64,000 nt of DNA, taken from positions 62,001-126,000 of the forward strand of contig UWYS01000007.1 of assembly GCA_900291925.1 (NCBI GenBank). The letters are read 5' to 3'. The DNA is from Thecaphora thlaspeos (lineage: Eukaryota; Basidiomycota; Ustilaginomycetes; Urocystidales; Glomosporiaceae). Made by a program: the position numbers and the translations under genes. Positions 55,660 through 64,000 of the stretch are shown here, piece after piece; position 1 is the stretch's first letter; the number at the start of each line of letters is the position of its first letter. The notes beneath the pieces are model-generated. The model saw nothing but the letters and a program-made list of their open reading frames with translations, made no database searches and had not been told where the DNA came from.

Positions 55660-58600
55660 TCAGGTTCCAAAGATGTGCTCGACCTGTCACGGGTAGTATG
55701 GCGTCATTGGGAGAATCGGTCCGTGTCAGTTCAACATCTTCCACACTGGCGTCTGGACAACACCGCGCTGTCCACTCACCTCGTCGATGCCACCAGCCTG
55801 AGGGTATGGCAGCGGTCTCGGCAACTCCTCTTCATCTTCGACCGCGATTCCATCATCATCAGCCGTCAACAGCTCCGGCATGAACTCCAGCACCGGTCTG
55901 AGCGGCGACGACTCCGAGTTGGACCGGCTCGATCCGCTCGAAGCCGACGAGCGTCTCCTGTTCCTGCCCGACAGCGGCGAGCCGGGTGCGGCGGGCGGAC
56001 CGGCAGCAAGGTACCGCATCTCTTTGGGACTGAGATGCTCCCAGTCGTTGCGATTCGGATCGCGCTCTCTCTCCATCTCGCCGTCGTCAAGTTCGCTGCC
56101 TTCGTCGCGGCGTGGCGAGCCCGCCGCTTCTTCGCCCGCCATCGAGCCGATCGACTCGCCATCGCTCATCGCATCGGCATCACCCAGGATCTCGCCGAGA
56201 CGCGCCCATGCGGTGCTGGAGCCTTCCTGCGTCAAACCCCACTTTCCGCTGCTCCATCCGCTGCCTCCTCCACCACCGACGCCGCCGTTATCATTGCCGC
56301 CGCTGTTCTGACCGTCACCCAGGTGGACACCGTCGCCAAAGACCTCGCCGAGCACGTCTTCGTATGTGTCCAGGTAGCCCTCAACGACGTCGTCTGGGAT
56401 GTAGCCGCCGGGCGCGCTGCTCTGGTGCGTCCGACGGAGCGGAGGCAGCACGTCGCTCTCAAAGAAGCTCATGTTGCCGTTGCGGCTGCCCGGCGACAGC
56501 ATCTGTGAAGGGTCCGATCCCACCTCGCCTTGAACGCCCGCGCTCTGCTGGTCCGAGAGATGGGCGTTGGCCATGCCGGCGCTGATCGATCGTCGGTGAC
56601 CGTGTCCCTGACCAGCACCTTGGGCCCCGAAGAGTCCCGCCCTGCTCTTGCCCTGGTCGAACCGCGTCGCGTTGTAGAACTTGACGAGCGAGCGGAGCGC
56701 CTGCTCCTGCGGCAGCGAGTCCTCGACGTCGGCCTCGATGTCGGAGCCCGAGAGCCACTCGTCGCGCAGGTCGGGCCGGCAGTTAAGATAGATCGACGTG
56801 ATGACGCGCATGTTGGACTGTCGCCACTTGCGCCCACAAAAGGGGATCTGACTCTTGATGACCTTGAGCACGTAGAGCTCGAGGCCAGGTTGCGGCACCT
56901 TGAGCGAGCGCTTGAGGATGGCCGAGCTCTTGTACTGAACCAGCAGCAGGATCCGATGGACCTTGCGCTTGGTCAGCTTCTGGAGGATGCGCGTAAAGTT
57001 GATGCTTGAGAAAAAGTTGCGCCAGGAGTAGTCCGAAACAATCTCGACCTCGGTCCCGTCCGCCCTTGTCGTGAGGCGGCCCGGTGGCGGGCTGGTGGTG
57101 CCCGGGTTGACGGTGACGGGCCCGATGATGTTCTGTCGCGAGAGAAGCGAGTCCTCGGCGCGGATTCCTCGCTCCTCGCGGCCGCCGTTGAGGTAGCAAT
57201 AGTTGAAAAAGCAAAAGGTCTCGGCCTCATTCTTGGTCTTGACGGCGTGCGCGACCTCCTGCAGCCCGAAGATCTTGAGGATGAGGAGCAGCGCGTTCGA
57301 GTCGACCAGCATCTGCGAGAGATAGTTGAACTTCATCACGTGGCTCGCCTTGAACCACTTGAGGGAGAGGAGCAGGATGGCGCTCACGGCCTTTGTAAGG
57401 ATCTCGCGGTGGCGCGCCACGTCGACGTCCTCGAGCGTCGGCGGCGGCGCGTCCTCGATAGATGTTCCGTCAGCGATGGCGGCCGCATGGGCGCTGTTGG
57501 TGTTGATCGCGGTCACCGTCGCGAGCAGCAGTTTGAGCAACACGATCACTGAGCTCTGCAGCTGCGGCAGGACGGCGCGGTACAGCATGTCGACCCTTTG
57601 GAGGCACCGGACGTCGGCGCGCTTCTGCTGCAGCTTCAAGAGCAGCTCCGTATGCCGCGGGTTGTCAAGGGCGGCGAGCATGTGGTCATTCTCGACGGCG
57701 AGCAGCTCGGTCTCGATCTCGTCCTCGATCTCGAGCAGGTGCTCCATCGTCGCCTCGCCCTTGACCTTGAACGAGCTGCTCTGCGGGGCTGCTGCGAAGA
57801 ACGGGGCTGGCTCGGTCCCGGTGGGGCTCTTGCTGCCTTGCGACGAGGAGGTGCCCGCGCCGCCGAAGCCGTCAGACGGCAGTTTCCTCCCGCCACCGCT
57901 GCCTCGCGCGCCCGGCTGCATGCCAAGGCCTATCCGCGAGCCGTCAGCCGCGCTGCCGACACCACTCTCCTCCTGGATTGCCTGCTCGCGTATCCTCCAG
58001 GTCTGCCACAGCTCGAGGCTGACGTGCATGTTCTCCTTGAACAGCCGGCTCGCCTCGTCGATGCTTTTGGGCACTAGGCGATTGCCCTGGACGGTGCGGC
58101 TGTAGGGGAAGACGAACGGCCGCGTCTGGTCGGTCTGGTACTTTTGCTTGTTGGGCTTAGGCGACGGCGGCGGCGACGGCGCGGGCGTCCCCGAGAACGT
58201 CGCCGCCGATTGCCCTCCCGGTGCCGGCTGACCGACAGGCTGGCCGGTCCGCGGATCGATCTGCTGACCGTCGCTCGAGCCTCCGTACGGCTTCCGAACG
58301 GGGATCGGTGCGATCGCCGAGGCGAGCTTGTCGAGAGGCAGCTCATTCGGGTGCTTTGGTGGTGGCTGGAAGGTCGGGTACTTGGCTGAGATCTCCTGCT
58401 GGAAGTCCTGGAAGTCAAGCGGGTTTGCCTTGAGGACCGTCCGCTTCTGCTCTTTTTCGACGGGCCCGAGCCCTTCGATCTCCCGGGCAAGCAGCTTGCA
58501 GCGGTCGACGTCCTTGATACCTCCCAGCGTGCATAGCAGCGATTTCCACAGCAGTAGCAGCAACTTCTTGACGGGGTAGCCCTTGGCGCTCTTCTCGCGC

Positions 58601-60384
58601 AACGAGGCGACCAGCCCAAACAGAAAGATCGGCAAAGGCGGATCGAGGCTCATCAGCTCGTCGCCCCACTCCTCGTCGCCGCGCGAGGCCTCGATAAGGG
58701 AGTAAAGTTGGGCAAAGTAGAGCGACAGCTCCAGGTTGATCTCCTCGAGGTACTCGAGCTTGGCCTCGGGCGTCAGGAGCGGGGCGGGGTGCCGGCCGTC
58801 GGTGCCGGCCGCGGCGTCGCCCTCGCTCGATGCGATGTGGTCTGGCAGCGAGCTGAGCCAATCGTGCTTCCAACTAGCGATCTTGCAGGCGGCGTAGATC
58901 TCGCCGAGGCCGCCGAGCGACCTGACGGTCCGAGCGTTTTCGAGCAGCCAGTGGAGCTGGTGGTCCGGCCCAGAGGTGTCGGCGAACGCGCCCTGAAGCA
59001 GGTAGAGGAGGGCGCGCGAGGCTCGAAAGCGGGCTTCGGGATCGCGGACCTCGAGCGTTGAGAGCAGCGCTTGAAATGTCCTCCTGCGAGCCGAGGTGAG
59101 CAGCGTCGTCCATTCTGCGCGGAGAGGGAGGGTAGCAGAGGTAAATTGAACGCGATCGAGGTCAATTTCAGCGACAATTGGCTGGCAACAGCTGGACTCT
59201 GACAACTTCGACGGCCCGACCGACGGAGACTCACCACCCAGGACCGAACCGCCTTTGGCCCGCGAAGTATCAGAGTCCTTACGTCCCTGCTCTGAGGCCG
59301 AGTGTCCGCTCTCGAAGCCGAGCCCTAGGCCGAGCGCTCCACCACCCTCGGCCAGCTGGCCAGGATCCGCTGGCTCGCCCGAGAGCGGATAGACGCTGCC
59401 GTTGTTCGTGCTCGCCTCGCCTTGCACGCCTCCGCTGCGGACATGTGCCGGTAGCGAGCACCACTCGTCCCAGGCAGCGCGGTTCTCTGCCGTCTGCGGA
59501 GCCTCGACGTACGAGTAGTACTCGTCAATCTCGTTGCGGATCGAGTCCGAGTCAGCGTCGGTCGGAAAGTCATACCTCCGCGCCTGTGATGGGACGAGTC
59601 AGAGGATGAAACGAAATGAGGCAGAGGCCACAAGTGGAGTCAACCTCTCTTGTTTCCCACCGCTGCGCTCCCTCTCTCTACGCAAATCGCTGCTCACCTT
59701 TGGCTTCTGAAAACTAACAAAGTTGCGGAGTTGGCCTAGGCTGACGGAATCAAGAGGACCGCCGCCCTGCTGCTGCTGTTGCTGCTGCTGTTGCTGGGCC
59801 TGCTGACCGCCATCTTGGCCGTTCATCTCTGCAGAGGGTACCGAATTCGGCTGAGGCTCTGGGGCGGTGTTGGTGATCGGGGGCGCCGTCGTCTGGTCGG
59901 CACTTCCGTCGCTCGGGCTGCTGCGTTGAAAGACGAAGCCGTCTGCGCCTGACCCCCAACCTGACGCTCGACCGGCCTGATTGTCGGAAATGGTGCTGGC
60001 TGTCTGCGGTGTTGCGCTCTGGGAGGGGGGCTGTGCCGTGATAGGGGTGGCGATGGCGGTCGTGGATTGTAGATCGGACGTTCCTGCAGTCGTTGCTTTG
60101 CTCCGCAACAGACCGAGGGCCTGCTGCAATGCAGGGCTCTGGTTGGAGTCGGCTGCTGGTCGCCCGCTTCCTCCGCTATCGCCGCCGTCTGCTAGGGTGT
60201 GCGACAGTGAGATGCCTTGGATGGCGCGTGCCGAAGGGTCCGAGACTGTCTGTGAGCCTGTGCCGAGATGGAGGCGGCAGTTGAGGGAGTCTTGGAGGCT
60301 GGCGCTGGGCGTCCGTCGCCGTCGATTGCGTATAGAGTGGCTTGCGGGTGTCGAGTCAATGATGAGGCAGTGTCGAGCGCCGTG
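55660..60384 (-). CDS. STRIP/Far11 (FAM40) homologue, STRIPAK complex subunit; 5' end unresolved
   Basis: Scaffold of the STRIPAK phosphatase-kinase complex (Far11 in yeast, STRIP1/2 in animals), acting in polarity, cell fusion and signalling. Recognised from the N1221 region (RRYDFPTDADSDSIRNEIDE, then the D-WDEWC segment) and the DUF3402 region (KWFKASHVMKFNYLSQML, FFNYCYLNGG, WRNFFSSINFTRILQKLTK). Exons: frame open from 60384 to 59698, then 59583-59235, 59114-55780 and 55683-55660. The 120-bp piece 59234-59115 is flanked by GTGAGT and CAG and removes cleanly, although it has no stop. The last exon gives the end VEHIFGT; reading through the donor instead ends at 55726. A poly-Gln tract lies near 59770-59800. 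No ATG exists on this strand between 59832 and 60694, so the true first exon is not found. Confidence 0.85.
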
Positions 60385-60891
60385 CTAGCAGCAGCGGCAG
60401 CGATGAGTTTGGAATGAGGCGAGCTGTCACAGCGAGCTTTCCCGCAACGAGGTGAGCACTGGCTCGTGGTGTGGGCGTAGGGATGTTCGAGGCTCTCAAC
60501 TCGGAGTGTGGGAGCCCGAGATGATGCAGATGAACGGCGCAGAGCGGTAGAGCGGGTCGGAAGGAAGTTCAAGTAACGGCGAGGATATTGTGCCGCGGAG
60601 GCGAGGGAGGTGACGGAAGATATCGAAGGATGCGAGGACGCGGGTGAGCTGAGAAAGGTGGAGACGGCGATGATCGTGGAGCGACGGACAGACACATCAC
60701 GCGGGGCGGGGCACGAAGATGTCGCCGAGCTGGCCTGAGCGCGCTCGCTGTTTGGATTTCAGATTCTTGAAATTGGTCGACGCCCGTCTGGCCGAGGCAA
60801 AGGAGGCAAGAAGAGCTCAGCGCGTCCCCGCCGCCACCTCTTCGCCCCACCGACCCACCGACCCACTTTCCCTCCTCCAGCCAGGCATGTA
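60385..60891. other. Upstream region of the STRIP gene, left of the transposon
   Basis: 500 bp that should hold the 5' UTR or first exon of the STRIP gene. One ATG (60697, minus strand) opens a short frame that ends in TGA without a convincing donor. A possible TAG acceptor lies at 60385-60387. I see no other gene. Confidence 0.4.
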
Positions 60892-60982
60892 ACGCGTTTC
60901 CCGAGGAATCCGGCCAAAACAAAAAAGCAGACTGTCTACCACCCTCACTACCATCATCACCATTGTTGTCGATGGCTCTACT
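60892..60982 (+). repeat. Left terminal inverted repeat of the transposon
   Basis: Starts ACGCGTTTCCC. It shares with the reverse complement of the right end the segments TTTCCC-AGGAATC, AAGCAGACTGTCTACCACCC with TCACTACCA, and GATG-CTCTA. Over ~90 bp the match is clear with scattered C/T and G/A differences. Confidence 0.88.
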
Positions 60983-61058
60983 ATCCACCACATCTCCTGA
61001 CTGCCCCCGCTGCCCTCTCTCAGCACCCACTGACACATCAATGTGAGCTTTACCACCC

Positions 61059-62810
61059 ATGTCCCACCATGCTGCCCAGATTGACACTGCTGCCACACTG
61101 CAAGGCCATCAAGAAGGAAGCGGTCAAGCAGTGAGGAGCACTGCCCATGGCTTGCAGCAGGCCCTCTCACCAGCTGCAGAAGCTGCTCTTGCTTGCCACA
61201 TTGAGTGCTGCACCAACCAGGGCTTCCCTCTGACCCCTGCAATGGTCTGTGAGTATGCCAGCACAATCCAGTTGCCCACCCAGCTTGACATCCCCTGCAA
61301 TATTGGCTTGATTGGCAAGAACTGGGTGCAGTACTTCCTCAACTGCCACCCTCACCTATGCAGCAAGTACAACCATGTGCTCAAGAATCAGCGCATGGAT
61401 GGTGCTTTGCTTGACAACCTCACTGCCTTCTTCAACATCTTCTGCCACATGCTGCATGAGTATGACATTGGCCAAGACCAGATCTTCAACATGGACAAGA
61501 CAGGGGTCATCATGGGCTTCTTGGGGAGGCAAAAGGTTGTTGTGCTGGAGGAAAAGAAGAAAGCCTTCCATGTGCAGCCAGGAAACCATGAGTTGACCAC
61601 AGTGGTGGATTGTATTGGCTCAAGTGGGCAGCTTCTGGATCCACTGGTGATCTGGCAGGGCAAGTGGCACCACCTTGGCAACCACCACTGCATAGAGGGA
61701 CCAGGCAAAGGCTGGCACTTTGCCATCTTTCCCAAGGGGTGGACAAGCAACAACTTTGCACTTGAGTGGCTGGAGCAGGTGTTTGACCTGCAAACAAGGC
61801 CAACAGGTCCTCAAGAGAAGGACTGGTGGCTCCTGCTGCTTGACAGGCATGCCTTGCATGTCTTGGTCAAGTTCTGCAACCAGTGCTGGAAGTGGCGCAT
61901 TGTGCCTATCTGCTTCCCAGCACACACCATGCATGTGATCCAGCTGCTCAACACAGCCATCTTTGGGCCCATCAAGCACTCCTATGGCCGCCAAGTCACA
62001 GTGCATGGTGGCACCAAGAAGGTTGACTGGATCCACTTTGCCAAGTACTACACCAAGGTGTGCAAGGGCATCAGCAAGACATCAGTCTGCAAGGCCTTTT
62101 CTGACGTTGGCCTCACCTTGCCTGCTGCAGCAGAGAAGGTCCTTGCCAAGCTGCCAGGCTTCAAGCCTTGCAATCAGACCCCTCTGCCAGTTGAGGGCCC
62201 CTTTTTCAACACTCTGACCAACTCAGCTTGCTTTCATGACCTCCTGCAAGCCCTCAAGCAATGCAAAAACAACTGGACAAAGAACTTGATGGACCACAAG
62301 CTGCAGAAGGTGGCTGAGGCCTGGCACTATGGCTGCAAGCTGCAAGACAAGCACAAGTGACACATGGCATCTCCCCTCAAGACAACATTTAAGCCAGGCA
62401 ACTGGCGCTACATTTTGAAGGACACCATGATTGAAGGGGCCACAGGGAAGCACCTGACTGCTGAGTGCATCACTGCAGATGAGGAGGAAGAGAGACAAAT
62501 GGCCCAGCAAGCAAAGAAGGCCACCAAGGCCAAGCACAGTGTGCAGAAGACCACCAAGAAGAAGTTGAGCAAGGCAGCAGGCAAGAAGAAGGCCATCAAC
62601 ATTGCCCAACCACTGCCTCCAGCACCTGCTGAGCCTGTCAAGCTTGCCACCACTGCCTTGGCTTGCTCTCAATCCTGCTTTGGCCAGACCTCCATTTCAG
62701 TGACCTGTACAGTGGCCATGGTGGACTGGTTGAGTGTTTCTGATGGCCTAAAGTATGCAGCAAGTGTCAAAATGGATTGCATTGCTTGTCCAGTGCTTGG
62801 TACACAATAG
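61059..62810 (+). pseudogene. Pogo-type DDE transposase, interrupted by one in-frame stop and altered at catalytic positions
   Basis: The first frame runs 61059-62360 (433 codons). After its TGA (62358-62360) the same frame stays open to 62810. The N-terminal part has a Tc5/CENP-B-like DNA-binding layout (LSPAAEAALACHIECC ... GFPLTPAMV ... IGKNWVQYFLNCHP). The DDE_1 core follows: MDKTG (Asp146; relatives have Glu where Lys147 stands), LLLLDRHALH (Asp262) and QLLNTAIFGPIKHSYG, where relatives have Asp and this copy has Asn298. The Lys/Ala-rich segment after the stop (KKATKAKHS, KKKLSKAAGKKK) looks like the usual basic C-terminal tail. The stop and both replacements each fit a CpG transition. 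The copy is very probably inactive. Confidence 0.85.
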
Positions 62811-62912
62811 AGTCATCAATGATAATGGCAGTGATGGTGGTAGTGAGGGTGGTAGACAGTCTGCTTTTTTCGGCCAGATTCCTAGGGAGGCTGGATTCCT
62901 AGGGAAATGCGT
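62806..62912 (-). repeat. Right terminal inverted repeat of the transposon
   Basis: Inverted copy of the left end, longer because 12 bases (GATTCCTAGGGA) occur twice at 62877-62888 and 62894-62905, a 17-bp-period duplication absent on the left. Confidence 0.88.
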
Positions 62913-63693
62913 TTGTCACTTTCTTCCATCTTGTGTGGCTCTGTCACTCCAGAGTAGTCTCTCACATGAGCTTCTCAAAAAGGATTTTACTTGAGTTTCT
63001 AGTGTCTTGTCAGCGCATTTTCGAGGGGCGGCGCGGCTCAACTCGGGTGGCGACAGGAGCAGCCCGCGCTGGCAGCTTCCGCCCTCCCGAATTTCACCCG
63101 CGAAGTCATCCTGCGGCAACGCTCACCCCTTCATAAGTGGACACAGCGCTCGGCGCTTTACGCTACACAGCTCTAGCTACTCACACCCAACAAGCTCAAG
63201 TTTCAAGCAAGTAGAACTTCAAGTTCGAGCTCGTTCGATAACATATCGCGTAGTCATGGGTTACGACGCCAGCTAATTTCGCAGAGTGAGCTCCGTCGGT
63301 GGCAGCGTCCCAGCCGTGCGGCGACGGACCACCTACAGGACGCCTGCATATAAAACGGCTTGCTGGTGGGGCACAAGCAGCAAAAGATACTGCGACGAAC
63401 CGATCAATTCAGCCAGGCGGAACAGCAAAGGGCTCGACCTCAGCTTCCCTCTTATTGTCCCTTCTTCGCCCGCCTTCCCTTTCATCGTCACCCTCGCGCA
63501 ATGGTCCCGTCGTCAGCCCACATACGCCTCGCATCCTGTCCACCTACTCCATCCTCCGAAAACACCACCACCCTCCCTCTAGCTCCGGACTTCTTGCTGA
63601 TTTCCCGTCCCAACCTTCTTCGACCGAGCTACTCCTCTACCAACGCCTCAGCGCGCCACTCGCTCTGTAGCGTTCGGAGCATGGCGGAGCGTC
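62913..63693. other. Intergenic, transposon to right-edge ORF
   Basis: 780 bp in which CpG-rich composition returns from about 63020. It has a TATA box (listed) and a pyrimidine-rich stretch at 63440-63600, suiting the 5' region of the ORF starting at 63694. A 6-codon ORF at 63256 lies upstream of the TATA box. Confidence 0.5.
63349..63355 (+). promoter_or_regulatory. TATA box candidate for the right-edge ORF
   Basis: TATAAAA in a GC-rich setting, about 345 bp upstream of the ATG at 63694 and followed by a pyrimidine-rich leader. Inference from position and sequence only. Confidence 0.4.
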
Positions 63694-64000
63694 ATGTCTC
63701 ACCGCAGCGCTCAGCCCCACGACGGAGAAGAGCGGCCGTGCTCGCGCGCAGGCTTCGCCGTTCAGAGCTACGACCATGAACACACTATCCGTACAGGGGC
63801 CGTAGCACTCGCCCTGGCCCAAGTGAGGCAGGCTCTCGGCGCCCTCCAAGCCGCCGAGCTGGCGCTGCTGACCGTCCACGGCCATCACGACAATGGGCTG
63901 GACCAACACCACCTCGATCCCTCGACGCCGCTACCTAGTCCCACCTTTGACCGCCACACCGCCTTACGGCTAGAGCCGGACGTCCAGCCTGCCGATGACT
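63694..64000 (+). CDS. Unknown ORF open to the right edge (partial)
   Basis: 102 codons without a stop, starting ATG TCT CAC and running off the window. The translation has a hydrophilic, His/Asp-containing start (QPHDGEERPCSRAGF), then a probable helix (TGAVALALAQVRQALGALQA, followed by AELALL), then a Pro/His-rich stretch. I recognise no family. Another in-frame possibility is an ATG at 63681 in a different frame, which stops after 32 codons. The upstream TATA box and leader support a gene here, but the evidence is thin. Confidence 0.45.
   Translation, partial: MSHRSAQPHDGEERPCSRAGFAVQSYDHEHTIRTGAVALALAQVRQALGALQAAELALLTVHGHHDNGLDQHHLDPSTPLPSPTFDRHTALRLEPDVQPADD

Larger units (their letters stand above)
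60892..62912 (+). mobile_element. Pogo/Tigger-type (Tc1-mariner superfamily) DNA transposon, CpG-depleted
   Basis: About 2.0 kb bounded by long imperfect terminal inverted repeats. It holds one transposase frame on the plus strand. By my count only about six CpG dinucleotides occur in 61021-62800, where nearby lines of 60 bases often have five or more. TA precedes the left end; the right end is followed by TT, so no clean TA duplication is visible. It lies about 500 bp upstream of the STRIP frame. Base composition and codon use (TGC, CTG, CCA, GCA; almost no CGN or NCG) differ sharply from every other gene in the window. Confidence 0.9.

Noticed and set aside
60569..61096. 175-codon minus-strand ORF covering the left transposon end
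   Set aside because: It runs through the inverted repeat and into the transposase 5' part in antisense; the Gly/Ser/Asp-rich translation comes from the repeat.
60892..62912. Low CpG explained simply by codon choice
   Set aside because: The depletion also covers non-coding parts of the element and affects all codon positions, including junctions between codons.
1..64000. CRISPR arrays, bacterial operons, prophage or viral genes
   Set aside because: No regularly spaced repeats, no ribosome-binding-site-led gene strings, and no viral protein. Introns and gene content are those of a fungal nuclear genome.

Overview
The window is nuclear DNA of a GC-rich fungus, most likely a basidiomycete and plausibly Ustilaginomycotina. 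The genes are compact. Introns are short (about 90-280 bp, most 95-160 bp) with GTGAGT/GTAAGT donors and CAG acceptors, and codons mostly end in C or G. The gene set is eukaryotic: TFIID, an SNW/SKIP splicing factor, calnexin, STRIPAK, an AP-complex adaptin, and CK2. I cannot name the species. Exon structures below were built by hand from splice signals and reading phase. Every multi-exon model whose start I could place has a total coding length divisible by three; the 5' end of the STRIP gene is unresolved.

Layout, left to right. 0-3 kb: a RecQ helicase cut by the window edge. 3-6 kb: a LIM-domain protein (-). 7-9 kb: UDP-glucose 4-epimerase (-), head-to-head with a PrpF-family isomerase (+). 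11-13 kb: a PlsC-type acyltransferase (-). 14-18 kb: alanine-glyoxylate aminotransferase (+) and pyruvate dehydrogenase E1 beta (-). 18-21 kb: CK2 beta (+) and a small GPI-type surface protein (-). 22-25 kb: the YchF/OLA1 ATPase (+) and a TRAP-alpha/Irc22-like ER protein (-). 26-36 kb: a large ORF joining an adaptin-like HEAT region to a Nudix domain (+), then an IBTK/Btb3-like ankyrin-RCC1-BTB protein (-). 37-45 kb: a conserved fungal protein of unknown function (+) and TAF2 with three C-terminal bromodomains (-). 46-55 kb: SNW/SKIP (+), the dynamin Vps1 (-), calnexin (+) and NTF2 (+). 55-60 kb: a STRIP/Far11 homologue (-). 61-63 kb: one pogo/Tigger-type DNA transposon with inverted ends. The window closes with an ORF open to the right edge.

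Most genes are unlinked housekeeping genes in alternating orientation, with divergent promoters of 0.6-1.3 kb and short convergent 3' gaps. Secretory-pathway genes recur (TRAP-alpha, calnexin, Vps1, an AP-type adaptin), but I see no operon-like or metabolic cluster.

The most unusual object is the transposon at 60892-62912. It is almost free of CpG in a CpG-rich genome, its reading frame is nearly intact, and the three damaging differences I can identify (one nonsense codon and two active-site replacements) each fit a CpG transition. This suggests a CpG-directed mutation or methylation process acting on repeats. Other points of note are the adaptin-Nudix fusion, the bromodomain-bearing TAF2, and in-frame N-terminal extensions on OLA1 and the aminotransferase that could give two protein locations from one gene.
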